Assembly (NCBI RefSeq): GCF_036669915.1
Contig: NC_089325.1
Span: 16,037,463-16,101,462 of the forward strand
Source of the DNA: Pocillopora verrucosa
Taxonomy: Eukaryota; Cnidaria; Anthozoa; Scleractinia; Pocilloporidae
Direction of reading: 5' to 3'
Length of the DNA: 64,000 nucleotides
Within the stretch, counting starts at the first letter, position 1, and every line of letters begins with the position of its first letter. The notes beneath the pieces are model-generated. The model worked only from the letters and a program-made list of their open reading frames with translations. It was not told the DNA's origin and searched no databases. Positions 23,731 to 36,483 of the stretch are shown in pieces. Made by a program: the position numbers and the translations under genes.

Positions 23731-23839
23731 TTTCTAATAACAATAATTCCAGAGCCTATTCCAGATTAGCGATATGCAGACAAACTCTTAATTCAAATAT
23801 CAAATCACACGGAGTACTGTTGAATCAGTGTTCATTAAG

Positions 23840-25054
23840 TTACAGGTTCTCCGCCATTGTTACTTCGCTCCTGCGTCTTGTTGAGTCTAGTCTCTTTGAC
23901 GAGATAATCCGAATTCCTGAGACCACGTTCTCAGAGCTGGGCACTCTATCGCAAGTTATAGATGTCAGTTCAAATGTTTCGCGACGAACACTTAGCCTCT
24001 TTCCAGTTTTCCTAACGTTCGTACGTAAGATAGACTTGGTGAGAACTCTCTTAAGATTGCGTCGATAATTTTCCACGAAGCCAAAATATACAAACGGATT
24101 GATAGCGGCGTTGGCGATCACAAGGAACTCGGCAGTGAATGCAAAAGCAGGAGGAGTGCACCACGCGTTTTGAGATTTCCTGAAAAATGTTACAAGAAGC
24201 AGATTGATATTGAGAGGAGCCCAACAAATGGCAAATATCACAACAATTGTCACAGCCATTTTCAGTACATTTCTGTTCATTTTGTCTCGTATAATTCCTC
24301 CACGAACTGCGTCTCGCAAGTGGTTCCTTTGCCTGATCAGAATCGACACTATAACTGTGTATATGCCAGCTAAAAGACTAAACGGAATTAAAATCACCGA
24401 AATACAAAGAAAGGTGATGTAGAATTGCCCAGTCGAGGGCTCTTCAAAAGCAGGCTCCCAGGATGCAAGGCAGTACACTTCAGAGTTAAATACAAATAGT
24501 TTGAAGATGTAGAAGTATGGAGCATGGATGGCTGCGCTAACCACCCAAGACAAAATTATCATATTCACCCGTAACCTGTATGTGACCATTTTGGCGCGGA
24601 GGGGAAATGCGACAGCCACTAGTCTTTCTAGGGATATTAAAACCAGTGTAAGAGTTGAGACCACAACGGAAAAATCCTGCATGAACGTCTGCAGCTTGCA
24701 AGTTATTTCTCCTGTTACTCCAGAGAGAATCCATTTGGCTGAGGGTAATTCCAGAGCGATTTGTACAACTCTTCTAGGAATCATAAATACTGACGTGAAC
24801 AAGTCTGAGATGGCCATATTCAGAACCAAAAGGTTGATGTTTCGTTTCAGATTCTTGCTTTTAAAAAGGATGTAAATGATGAGATTATTTCCCATGAAGG
24901 ACATCACAAAAACAATGACGTACGCAGTCAGCTTGCCGGCTTTCTCGGCCGTAGTGACTTTGTGTGGTGGGCACTCAAAATTGGTCATCAGACCAACAGT
25001 CTGGTTGCTTGCATTATAAATGTCAAACATAGTATAACTCTCTGGAGTTTCCAC
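23840..25054 (-). CDS. Rhodopsin-class GPCR, cluster member A, intronless
   Basis: Complete 404-residue seven-transmembrane receptor. The start at 25054 gives a short N-terminus with N14AS and N17QT glycosylation sites before TM1. Landmarks are GNN 55-57 (TM1), D84 in NMAISDLF (TM2), C119-C195 disulfide, E143-R144-L145 in place of DRY, W170 (TM4), P224 (TM5), CWAP 277-280 (TM6) and NPFVY 319-323 (TM7). The intracellular third loop is short and basic. The tail is rich in Arg and Ser. It resembles peptide-type class A receptors, but I cannot name a ligand. From residue ~101 onward and on into the 3' flank it is almost identical to the receptor at 28809-29999, while the first 100 residues are clearly diverged. 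Confidence 0.85.
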   Translation of the reverse strand: METPESYTMFDIYNASNQTVGLMTNFECPPHKVTTAEKAGKLTAYVIVFVMSFMGNNLIIYILFKSKNLKRNINLLVLNMAISDLFTSVFMIPRRVVQIALELPSAKWILSGVTGEITCKLQTFMQDFSVVVSTLTLVLISLERLVAVAFPLRAKMVTYRLRVNMIILSWVVSAAIHAPYFYIFKLFVFNSEVYCLASWEPAFEEPSTGQFYITFLCISVILIPFSLLAGIYTVIVSILIRQRNHLRDAVRGGIIRDKMNRNVLKMAVTIVVIFAICWAPLNINLLLVTFFRKSQNAWCTPPAFAFTAEFLVIANAAINPFVYFGFVENYRRNLKRVLTKSILRTNVRKTGKRLSVRRETFELTSITCDRVPSSENVVSGIRIISSKRLDSTRRRSEVTMAENL

Positions 25055-25259
25055 CAGATAAGAGAAGCTACGGCTCCATGAAACGTTTAAAAAAAGCTAG
25101 CAGGTGGAGCTTGTGCCGGGGTATGATGCAAAAAATGCAAATTTGCATCGTTTTAACATTTCCGGACCTTTGTTATGAAAATTTTGACACTATCTAAACG
25201 ACTGCGGGAAATATATCCCGTTGACGAGGAAAAATTATTAAAGACCATGATCTAGCTTA

Positions 25260-26400
25260 AGAAAGTGATTATTTGGACTTACATATCTTTCCGTTATTTA
25301 AAAGGACAGAGAACCGTTATAATTAGACAAACTACCGCATAGAATGTAGTACCAACAAGTTGTGTTATGCAAGCTGGTTAATGTTACCTCAGAGAATTGT
25401 GCCCAGGGGATATGCCTGTCTAAAACGAACGAGGCACCTACTAATTTTTGTAAAAATTTAAGTCTTAAATGGATCTGCGCTCTTAGTTAAGTGCAAAATG
25501 AACCTCGCTTTTACAAAACAATTAGTCATTCAGACTGTTAGAATAACGCTGACGGTTATCACTTTGGACCTGAAATGATATCTTACGCTTAATTGAAGCT
25601 TTAATTTGAGGTCGTCTTTCAGGTTTGTAGCAAAGTAAACAACCCACACTTTTCGATTAAGAGCCAAAACCATTTTCAATTTTTATCCGTGGAGGAAAAA
25701 AATGTATAAAGGAAAATGCAAGTCCACAATGATAACATATGTTTAGTTAACCTTTAAACGAAATAAATGTTCGTGATAACAATTAATCTGATAATTATGC
25801 GAGCTAAGAGAGAGTGCTTTTTAATAAGCATCTTTCAACAAAAAAGAAATTTATCAAAAAAAATTATGTCTTTCAGTTTAATCTTAGTCGGAATGATTCA
25901 ATAACTAATATTTGTAGCTCAATAGTAAGGCGTTGCAGCGCGAAATCCGATGGTCTTATGTTTGATAGTGCATGTTTTCTTGTTAGTTAGAGCACAATGC
26001 ACGGCATTGTCGGTTTTTTGTTATTATTTATTTAACAAAGAGTACGCGTTTCCTCTCTTTTCTTTTATATCATGGCATTTAGATTTCAGACCTATAACTG
26101 CCATAACTTATTTTATTCGAAATTGGTAGACCATAGGACCTCAAACCACTGCTTAGCGGTCGAAATAACATATATTTGTTTGCTTATGTTGTAAGAATGT
26201 TAATCATAGTCTTTACATATTGCGGTAAAATGTTTCTCTTTGCTCCTTTTATAGCACAGAGCTCCCCTTTTATAGCACAGAGCTCTCCTTTTATGGTACA
26301 GAACGTATGTCAAGCAACGCTAGCAAATATTAGATTGAAATATTCATAGTGGTAAAACCTCTCTTCAGGGAACCGTTATAATGAGACATATTCCTGTATA
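25260..26400 (+). repeat. Intergenic duplication unit 1, with SINE-like copy 2
   Basis: The block is repeated in the same orientation at about 26360-27430. It contains the SINE-like family member (about 25620-26230). Its tRNA-like centre near 25915-25960 reads TGTAGCTCAATAGTAAGG then GCAGCGCGAAATCCGATGG, a degenerate A-box/anticodon region. Shared outer landmarks include CGAACGAGGCACC, AAGTGCAAAATGAACCTCG and GGTTATCACTTTGGACCTGA. Confidence 0.75.
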
Positions 26401-27430
26401 GAATATGGTACCAACACTGAAGTTCCCTTGAATTGTTGTGTGATGCACATGGCTTGATTAAACTGAATCTTGGCGCTTATTTGTTATGCAAGCTGGTTTA
26501 TATTACCTCTGAGAATTGCGCTCATGGATATTCCTATCAAACACGAACGAGGCACCCACCAATTTTTGTAAAAATTAAAGACTCAAAGGGGTTTTGCGTT
26601 CTTAGTTAAGTGCAAAATGAACCTCGTTGTAAAAAAATACAATTAGCCATTTAGGCTGTTAGAATAGCTCTGATGGTTATTACTTTGGACCTGAAATGAT
26701 ATAGTACTCTTCATTGAAGCTTTAACTATTTTGTGAAGGAAAAAAGTGTATAAAGGAAAATGCAAGTCCACAATAATAACGTATACTAAGTTAACCTTTA
26801 AACGAGATGAATATTCGTGACAATAATTAATCTGATAATTATGCGAGCTAAGAGATAAAGCAATTTAACAAGCATCTTTCATTAAAAAAGAATTTATCAA
26901 AGAAAATTATGTCTTTCAGTTTAATCTTAGTCGGAATAACTAATATTTGTAGCTCAATGGAAGAGCACTGGAGCGCGAAATCCGATGGTCTTAGATTGAT
27001 TTTCTGAGCGGGACTTCGAAAAGTTTTTCTTTGCCACACTCTGGTGAGACAGCCGATAAAGCAAACCAGATAGAGTATATTTTCTTGTTAGTTGGAGCAC
27101 AATGCACGCCATTGTTAGTTCTTTGTTATTATTTATTTAACAAGCAGTACGTGTTTCCTCTATTTCCTTTTATATCATGGCATTTAGATTTCAGACCTAT
27201 AACTGCCATAACTTATTTTATTCGAAATTGGTAGACCATAGGACCTCAAACCACTGCTTAGCGGTCGAAATAACATATATCTGTTTTCTTGTGTCGTAAG
27301 AACGTTTATCATAGTTTTTGAAATATTACGGTAAAATGTTTCTCTTTATCTCCTCTTACAGCATAGAACTCTCCTTTATGTAAGAGAACAAATGTCAAAA
27401 AACGCCAGCAAATGTTAGATTGAAAGATTC
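26360..27430 (+). repeat. Intergenic duplication unit 2, with SINE-like copy 3
   Basis: Second unit of the direct duplication. Its tRNA-like relic at about 26948-27015 is the best preserved: TGTAGCTCAATGGAAGAGC, GGAGCGCGAAATCCGATGG, then a B-box-like TTAGATTGATTTTC and GAGCGGGACTT. The two units lie between the receptor copies, so they may have been duplicated together with the receptors. Confidence 0.75.
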
Positions 27431-27439
27431 ATTTTGGTA

Positions 27440-28690
27440 AACCTTTTTCAGTTTCTTGCAATGTTTTGCTACTTTACTTCAAACGGTGATACCAGGTCAG
27501 TCAAGTAATATCATGAGATATCAGGAGAGCAGACATTTCTTCTGATCGGTTACTTGCAAATTTGGGTCACCTAGATGGTCACAACACATGAAACACATGA
27601 TACTTGGAAAAACTAAACAAATCTTATGATCTAAAATCTTTGACTGTGGATGTATAAGATAAATATCCTAAACTTTTACTTTGACAGAGCGCGCTCTTTC
27701 AACCAATGACAGCGCGCGTTATATCCGAAATTTATTATCTATAGCTGAGGTTGGGTTCATGTTACATTTGAAAGCGCTCCAACAACCTCTTGAGACTTCA
27801 CCTGGGAATACTGGGATTCTATACAAAAGCGGGCTATTTTTTGACCACGGTTAAGCGTGTTACCCCACTTACCTGGAGTCCCCCACCTCCATAAAAAGCA
27901 GTTTTTAAAAAAGCTAAATGTATTATCGCTATTTTTCATTCCATCTCGTTATCCCACCGAAATGAACATTTTCATCCCGAACCCGCCTGGTTAAACCCAA
28001 GTTGGAACCCCCATGGGAAAAGTTGTTGAAAGTGTGAAATGGAAAACAGCCAACTTTTTTTTAGCTATCAACCCATTTTATTTCTATTGTTGTTATTTTA
28101 CAAGACGGAAAGAAGCTGCTTGTTAGATTTACAGTCCATTGAAATCAATTTCATCCGAGGGCAACAACTAAATTTGTTATTTTCTTATTTACTATCATTA
28201 TTTTTATCCTTTTTAGCTATTTCTCGTTAGTTCGAGGCATAAAATCAGAAAATTTCGCTTCACTAGAACCTTGGAAATGATATTTCACAATGGTACATGC
28301 ACGTTGTTAGGTCTTTTTCTATATAAAACACGTATCATATCGATAATGTTAAATAGAAGCATAATATATTTATTTATTTTGGTTTAAGTTCCTAAACCGA
28401 TGATGGTCGGCGTCAAGGATGCGCTAAACTCAGTTATATCAGCTCGATTTTAGATGCATCTCTTACATAAAAGATATAGAAATGACTGAATGTTGTCAAC
28501 TGCGAAGGATGCATCAGTAAATGTTGACAGGTCTTTCATAATGCAATAAAATTTATTGACAAGCAACCCATCGACTAAACTCTTTCTAGAGCGATACGAG
28601 GTCTCTCTTAGTAAAGTAGTTTTCCTATCACAATTTCTACTTCCCTTTGATTTATCACCTAATTCTTCACGTTCCAGCCATAGGCTAACC
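27440..28690. other. Spacer 3' of GPCR member B
   Basis: No coding evidence. Homology with the 23.7-kb flank begins only at 28697 (CAATCTTTCTAATAAC), which marks one end of the duplicated segment. Confidence 0.4.
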
Positions 28691-28808
28691 TAAACAATCT
28701 TTCTAATAACAATAATTCCAGAGCCTATTCCAGATTAGCGATATGCAAACAAACTCTTAATTCAAATATCAAATTACAAGGAGTACTGATGAATCAGTGT
28801 TCATTAAG

Positions 28809-29999
28809 TTACAGGTTCTCCGCCATTGTTACTTCGCTCCTGCGTCTTGTTGAGTCTAGTCTCTTTGACGAGATCATCCGAATTCCTGAGACCACGTTCT
28901 CAGAGCTGGGCACTCTATCGCAAGTTATAGATGTCAGTTCAAATGTTTCGCGACGAACACTTAGCCTCTTTCCAGTTTTCCTAACGTTCGTACGTAAGAT
29001 AGACTTGGTGAGAACTCTTTTAAGATTGCGTCGATAATTTTCCACGAAGCCAAAATATACAAACGGATTGATAGCGGCGTTGGCGATCACAAGGAACTCG
29101 GCAGTGAATGCAAAAGCAGGAGGAGTGCACCACGCATTTTGAGATTTCCTGAAAAATGTTACAAGAAGCAGATTGATATTGAGAGGAGCCCAACAAATGG
29201 CAAATATCACAACAATTGTCACAGCCATTTTCAGTACATTTCTGTTCATTTTGTCGCGTATAATTCCTCCACGAACTGCGTCTCGCAAGTGGTTCCTTTG
29301 CCTGATCAGAATCGACACTATAACTGTGTATATGCCAGCTAAAAGACTAAACGGAATTAAAATCACCGAAATACAAAGAAAGGTGATGTAGAATTGCCCA
29401 GTCGAGGGCTCTTCAAAAGCAGGCTCCCAGGTTGCAATGCAGTACACTTCAGAGTTAAATTCAAATAGTTTGAAGATGTAGAAGTATGGAGCATGGATGG
29501 CTGCGCTAACCACCCAAGACAAAATTATCATATTCACCCGTAACCTGTATGTGACCATTTTGGCGCGGAGTGGAAATGCGACGGCCACTAGTCTTTCTAG
29601 GGATATTAGAACCAGTGTAAGGGTTGAGACCAGACCGGAAAAATCCTGCATGAACGTCTGCAGCTTGCAAGTTATTTCTCCAGTTACTCCAGAGAGGATC
29701 CATTTGGCTGAGGGTAATTCCAGAGCGATTTGTATAACTCTTCTAGGGATCACAAAAACTGGTATGACTAGATCCGAGATGGCCATATTCAGAATCAAAA
29801 GGTTGGTGTTTCTGTGCATATTCTTGCTTTTGCAGATTACATTCAAAATGAGAATATTCCCAAAGAGTGAAATTGCAAATACGATGACGTAGGCTGATAG
29901 CTTCCCAACGTTCTCGGCCTTTGTAGTTACGTGTTGCGTGCATCCATCATTGCCCATATCATCACCAGTCTGGTTACTCGTACTATAATTGTCAAACAT
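28809..29999 (-). CDS. Rhodopsin-class GPCR, cluster member B, intronless
   Basis: Complete 396-residue receptor with start at 29999 (MFDNYSTSNQT) and glycosylation sites N4YS and N9QT. It has the same landmarks as member A, shifted by eight residues: GNILIL in TM1 (canonical, where member A has GNNLII), D76 (TM2), the loop cysteine pair, ERL in place of DRY, CWAP and NPFVY. From ALELPSAKWILSG onward the protein differs from member A at only a few positions, while TM1, loop 1 and TM2 differ throughout. Reads as functional. The class A assignment is firm. Peptide ligand type is inference. Confidence 0.87.
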   Translation of the reverse strand: MFDNYSTSNQTGDDMGNDGCTQHVTTKAENVGKLSAYVIVFAISLFGNILILNVICKSKNMHRNTNLLILNMAISDLVIPVFVIPRRVIQIALELPSAKWILSGVTGEITCKLQTFMQDFSGLVSTLTLVLISLERLVAVAFPLRAKMVTYRLRVNMIILSWVVSAAIHAPYFYIFKLFEFNSEVYCIATWEPAFEEPSTGQFYITFLCISVILIPFSLLAGIYTVIVSILIRQRNHLRDAVRGGIIRDKMNRNVLKMAVTIVVIFAICWAPLNINLLLVTFFRKSQNAWCTPPAFAFTAEFLVIANAAINPFVYFGFVENYRRNLKRVLTKSILRTNVRKTGKRLSVRRETFELTSITCDRVPSSENVVSGIRMISSKRLDSTRRRSEVTMAENL

Positions 30000-32900
30000 G
30001 CTGAATCCGAAGAGTTTTCTACAGCATTAAAACTTCAAAGTAGTTGAAAACTCAAACGATCATGTCCGAGAAAGATTTAATTGATTTTCAAATTTCATCG
30101 CTTGTAACAAGTAATCTGATGCTTAGGATCAAATCTCCTCTCGAATTTGCATCCTCCACTTCCTTCCAGGTAAAAGCTATGTTGACCATGTCGCACATCT
30201 ATCGCCTAAACTATGTAAATGTTTCCCTCGCAGATTTCCTCTCTTTCCTCTGAAACAGTAAAACGTCTGATTGTGGAATTAAAATGATTGAAGGCAGTGG
30301 CTCAAAGTTGACATCTTGTATAGGACTCTCTTGACTACCTGTATAAACGGAACCATGGTCGTAAGTAATAATACTTTGGATGTGATATTACTTTTGTCAA
30401 ACAGTCAAATGTCAAATAGGCTCAATATCTAAAGACAGCCAGTATGGGCCATATGTGATCTTGCATGTGAGACGGTCATATCCCAAATGAAAAAAAATAC
30501 AAACGCTAATTCATTTATTCGGGCCAAAACAACTTTTTAAGAAATATCGAACAATAAAAAATCGAAATTGCTGTGTGATTGTAAAGAACATTGTTTACAA
30601 TTATTGCAAATAGAAATTCGCAAGTTCGTTTTGGTAATTGAATACATTTGGAAGATAACCAAAAGTTTTAATTTCAAAGCACATTGTGGATTTAAAATTT
30701 AATTAATTTTTGGCAGTACTTAAAGTGTCTTTTCCTTTTTAATAATTCATGCAAAATCTTCGGGCCAATTGACAAGAAGATGAATGTTCTCAAAGAGAGT
30801 CTTCTCATTAAAACCATCAACAGTAACAGCTTCTCCTCCGCATCTCACCGCACGAAAGGGAGAGACGTCTGTTAAATTTCTCACGTATCTATTATCGAAC
30901 TCCTCTCACAGGCTCAATATATTGGAAAGGAGAACACGCAAACTTCTGTCCTAGTTCCCATAAAACAGGTTGACACGAAGCTTGGGTACACCAAGTCAGC
31001 AACACGAAAAGGAAAATTAATTCATTTTCAACTTTGACGAGGCAAAAATACAAATAAACAGATAAGAGATTTAAGATTATGTACAAAGAGTTACAGAACC
31101 AATGATCACTCCAGTTTTTCAAATCGATTTACTAGTATCTTAAGTGTGTTAGAACACAAAGCCTTGCCTATGATCTTTTATCGCCTAGAAGGCACTTTAT
31201 ACGCAAGGAGTGTCATTGTGAACTTCAAAAACAAATCAATGAAGATACTTTCTTTCTTGCACGCCCAGGTTTCTTCCGTCTTTCTCGACCCTCGTAATTT
31301 CTTCTCTTCACTTCGTATTCATATAAAACGATCACTAAGAACCCAAGTGGACTAATTTTAGCCATAAATACACGAGTGCGTACGGTGTCTTTAAAGCAAC
31401 ATTTTCTGATTTGGGTCTTTTGTTTCTTGTTATTATTATATGATAATCTCCTCTTTACCTTTCTCCAATTATATCTATTCGGACAAGTAATCATTACTGA
31501 TTCTAACGTTCTTCTCCTCCATAGATTTCCTTAGCTCATGCAGAACTTTTTTGGGTCACAAGCATCTGCCTTACATGACGAGTACTCTCCTATTTCACAG
31601 CTAAACAATTGGGAAAGACCTCGACGCCACATAAGGACTTCATATGATCAAGCATCAGCTCACGGTAGTTGATATCGATCAGTTTCTCTTGGCATCAAGA
31701 ACATGCTAAACTTCATTAAAAAATATTCTATCAGATTTCCTTAAACTCCTTCTCATAAAATATTGAGGCTTTTGAACCTCTATTTGACATACAGTCAAGT
31801 TTAAAAAGCTTTCACCCACTTCCACTTAATCTTATCATTTGGCCCGATTTTGCATTTTTCAGACCTTCGGGTTTAAAATCTTTGATTCTTCTAAAGTGAT
31901 TTCCGAGCTCGCTCTCGATTTAATGCGCATCATTCCCTAAGGTGAAATGTTCTAAAAAACCACTCAAGAACAATTTTATGAGGCGTGGCCAAATTTTCTC
32001 TTTAAATTCACCTTCGTCCAAAATCGTATAAATGTTTACTTACAAGAATACTAAGCGCATCAGTGAACGTATTTCAATTCACTTTTAAGCGGTTGGCAAT
32101 TCTGACAACAAAAATTGCTACGGCCTAAAGAAATTATCGTTATATGGGTAATGTAATTTAGGGTATCAATTGTTCTCAATCCACCTGATCTTCCTCTGCT
32201 TATGTCACCAATCATTGCTGAGATATTTTTGTGGAAGAATCGGACAAGATTTGCCGGGTTATCCACGCGTTGAGTGGCTCACAAGTAGATATGCAATGAG
32301 GCCTATTTTTCTTGAGATTAAAATCCTTCTTGAAAATTCTTACCTTTGCAAAATTATTTCTTCCTGTGAGACTGCAAACCAGTCACTTATGTTATCCAAT
32401 CTCTTACAATCCTGTAGGAGACACGCTCAAAATACATAACGACGACATCAATTTAAATGACATAAAATTTTAATCAAAACTGGAAGTAGAGTTCTCGATG
32501 GTTTTTTTTCCACTCACGTCCTGTCCGTGGCATGAAGGCCTCTTGGACAGGGCACGTACTTTGATAAGTGACTTGAAAAACTCTCGGTGTTACGATTTTC
32601 TCTCGTTTCTCAAATGTATGTATTCAAATTTTACTTTCCATAACCTTAAGGATTTATCAGTAGTAATGAATTTTATTAGATAAGCTGTAGTCTTCTATAC
32701 GTTTACAAAGCTCCCTTGCAATTCTCTCTAGTAAAGGATTAAAATGATCAAAAAAAAGTCTAAAAGGATTGAATTAACGACTTAACGTGACTTAGCGGCT
32801 TTGAATTATGCAGTAACTCTTTTATCGTTCGCTTCTCTTGAAATCCTTTGCGGCACAGTCTAAAATAGTCTCTTTTTATTTCATGAAGAAGAAGAAAAAG

Positions 32901-33065
32901 TCGATGATATAAAGACTCATGTCTATCTTAGTGAAGATTTTTTTTTAGGGGAAATTTAAAGCACATAGCTTCGAAACAGATCTTAACGAAAAATTGGTGT
33001 GTCTTTCTTGTGGTGAGGCATCCGAGGGTACTTTGTTGGAAGTAATTTGGTTTCATCAACTAGGT
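30000..33065. other. AT-rich spacer, no gene seen
   Basis: Only short frames without motifs. It may contain the promoter of receptor B just above 30000, but no diagnostic element was recognised. Confidence 0.35.
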
Positions 33066-33069
33066 TTGT

Positions 33070-33140
33070 GATATAAATTGGCCACCGTGGGGAGTTTTCA
33101 AAGCTGACGTTTCGAGCGTTGGTCCGTCGTCAAAGCAAAA
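33070..33140 (+). repeat. Dispersed repeat, Penelope/hammerhead-associated type, copy 1
   Basis: Reads AAATTGGCCACCG, then AAGCTGACGTTTCGAGCG and GTCCGTCGTCAAAGC. It is one of three copies in the window (with 39447-39530 and 47185-47340). On the minus strand it contains TGACGA ... CGCTCGAAACGTCAG, close to a hammerhead ribozyme core (CUGANGA ... GAAAC), with one mismatch in the first block. Confidence 0.55.
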
Positions 33141-36100
33141 GAGGTAAGCAACTAGTTTTCAGAACTTATAGCCAGAATCTCACTTTTTTCACTTGCACAA
33201 TAATTTAAGCTGTCAATAATTGATTGTTCAACTTCAAATTTTATTCAATAAAAGAGCTCTTGCCCGGGATTCACTGTGAAATCGGAGATGTTACGCGAGT
33301 CGATGTTAAATATCTCAAATTCATTCACTTGTTGGTTAAAGATGTCTGAAACTCAAAAACAGCATCCGCTGGATGAATTGTACATGTAAAATTATTCAGA
33401 TCAAACTTCCTTGCATGCAAACAAATTAATGTTTTTAACTCGAATCTCGTTTCAGTTTCCAATTAATTTCTTTGACAGGTTTCAGGCGTAAATAAATTTC
33501 TTTTGATATTATAGAGTTATTTGAATTTACGTAATTACCGATAACATGTACTGAAATAAAACACAACTTTTAAAACCAGTTTGAGAAAAAAATATTTAAC
33601 CAGGTCAGCCAAATAAAAAAAGTCTGAATAAGACTTCTTGATAGCAATCTTGAGTCGCTTGGAAAGACAACATCACCTTGTTTAAGCCATAAAGCCATTT
33701 CGCTTTAAATTTAAAGAATTCTGCAAATTAATTCAAACATAGTCTTTTAAAACAATACTTATGAACAGTTACTGGTCGTGGTAACCTACAAATTGCTTTC
33801 ATTAGGCGTTTTCCAGGAGAAATTCACTTTGTGAAGTCGACTTTTTGTCGGTTTTTAGACATCAATGATTGATGAGTTAACAGATGTCTTTGATAGATGT
33901 ATACCAAATTCAAATTTTTTCTCTCTCCTATTGTGAATTTTTGAGACCTTGTCTGAGGCTCTGAACTCAATTGTGTACCTAGCCCAATTAAAATCAAATT
34001 TGCCTTGTTAGAACAGAAATTGTAAATTATTTAGCAGGGAGGTTCTTATCTAGGGTGAATGTATCTTCAAAGGAAATTATTCGGCAAAGACGGATCTTAA
34101 CGAACAATTTGGTTATCTTTCTTATGATAGGCCGTTTCGCATCTTACTGAATGTTCACAACTAATTTCATGAACAAAAATCTCAAACTAAGTTCTTTGAC
34201 TAACACTTGAATCTTTTTCGAAGAAACCTTTAAGGCAAAACATACGTCGTCGCGACACATCATAGATTACCATTTGCTTACCATATTTTTAACTGCTCTG
34301 CCGCATACTTAGTTAATGTTATTTTTAAAAAAATCTCACAGAGCTCTTTTACTCACACAATAAACCGCTGAGGCCTATCTTGAATTAGTTTGATCGAGCA
34401 AAGTATGGCAGAGTAATCGAATATGAAATTTGACCTTTTAATAATCAAATGTTTAGAGGACCATTGAGTTTTGAGTTCCATTCCATGGCAGAACGCTTCA
34501 CTGCAGAATTACGAAAGCTTTAGTACTTAGCGATTAAACCTTCACTGAAACCGCAGCCTAAACACAGCAAAATTTAAAATCAATATTCACCGTATTGTGA
34601 CACAATAAAAAAATTTACATAACCCGGTGGGTTGTGATTTTTCTTCAAGGTATTTCAAGCCTTTGGAGGATGCGCGCCTTGTGAGCTCTGACACTATCGT
34701 TGTGAGGTATTTATCATCCAATAACTAGCAGTTGCTATGAAGAAACTAAAACCAAATATATTTGTATCGCCACCTTTTACTCTAGAAAAGCTTTGCTAAA
34801 TACTGTGTTTTTAGGTTGTTTTAGTTTTTGTTTTTGCTTTCTTATTTTATGTTGTAGTTTAAAAAAACCGCACCAAAAATCCGACTACGGACGCAGCGAT
34901 TTTGAATATTGCTGGGCAACCTGGCTGCACATGCATGACATGACGTCCAAAAATTCCACTAAAATAGCGGGGAAGTAGACATGCAGCTAATGATCTAGTT
35001 ATTGGCTTTCACGTTTTTATTTAGTTCGTGTCTCCATTCGAATTGATTCGGTTCGAGTTTAACCATGAAATGGGCGGTATAGTCTGTGAGGCCAACCTGC
35101 TTAGAAAAATTCAAAATAGTGGCATTTGTAGTCAAATGTTTACAACAACTGAATAGAATTTGGATTCACGCTGCATAATCAATTGGTTTTGTTGTTGTAC
35201 GATTGAAGAAAAAGTTCATCACAGTAAAATATTTTCTCCCGCTGAATGAGTTTCTATCTATAGTCATATTCGGTAGAATACTATTGTTTAAAAGTAACAA
35301 TTTACTTTTGGTAACTTACCCAAGAAGCAAACGGATGGCATCGACAAACATCAATAAGCAGTAATTTTTGGATTGAGGATTCGTTATTTGGGATGCATTC
35401 TAGCAAATGAATCACACAAAGGAAACTGAGCGTGAGAAAAAATTTAAATGAAAGTCAACAGGTAAAAAAATTGAAATTGCACCAGTTTGTTTACCTATAG
35501 GTCCTACCATAATGACATTTTAACAATGTCTGAAGCACTCTTACAGAAATCAAGTTAGCGTGGGAGGAGAATTTTATTGAACTCGCTTTTGATGTATGTT
35601 GTAGCTGAAAACCTTTTTCTCTTCCACTTTTCTCCCAATCAGTCTTCACCCTAATTGATTTCATTCGTATCTTTGCTTTTTTCATCAAATGCAAGTAAAG
35701 AGTGTAAGTGTTTTCATCTCAGCGCTTTTGTTGAGTCTCTTCTTGACCCTATTTCAAAAACGATCAATGCTGGTCCAATTTCCACTCATTTGCATGAAAT
35801 GTCAGCTTTATTTATTTTCAGTGTACAGTGTGGACATTTAATGACATACAGAGACGTAATTGAATTGACTATGTGTCAGCTACGCCTAACATCATCTTGC
35901 AATAATGAATTTATCATAGAGTTATCGATTAAAGCCGATTTCCTTTCAGTGCGTAGTATTTTAGGGTTCTATTTGAACAATTCAACTTGCTTGCTAAAAG
36001 TTTAAAATGGGACCCTGCTAGTTTTCGTTTCCCAACCACCGTGGGCGTTCTTAAAAGCATACAAAGGTTAATTTCCAAGGCTTCCTGAACTGTTCAATCT

Positions 36101-36475
36101 TCTCTAGAGTAAATGTTCCTGCATAATTACTTTTTTCTATTTATATTTCTATAACCGATGGTTTCACTGAAAACGCCCGCCTTGCATCACGTACACTAGT
36201 ACTATACCCTTTATAATAATTGAGAAAGAAAACAAAATTCAAATTATCTCAGTAAGACACTCATAATTTCATTTGAGTGTCCTTAAAAAGGACATGAAGT
36301 TATTTTTCCTAAGAGTAATATTATTTATAGCTTGCTTGTCGAGCCATCTCCGTCCTATTTGAACCCTTTGCGAACGCTCGAAAATTTCAACCAATTTTGT
36401 GTTGATTCAAAATCCAGCGGAAAAGCGTAGGTTTATAAATTGAAGAAAGCACGAAAAGTCAATTGATTATGCAAA
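33141..36475. other. AT-rich spacer, no gene seen
   Basis: No exon, RNA gene or element end is supported on either strand. Confidence 0.35.
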
Positions 36476-36483
36476 CTTACTTG

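Noticed and set aside
23700..24875. Plus frames across the GPCR cluster, repeated at 28789-29892
   Set aside because: Antisense shadows. They recur only because the receptors are near-identical duplicates.
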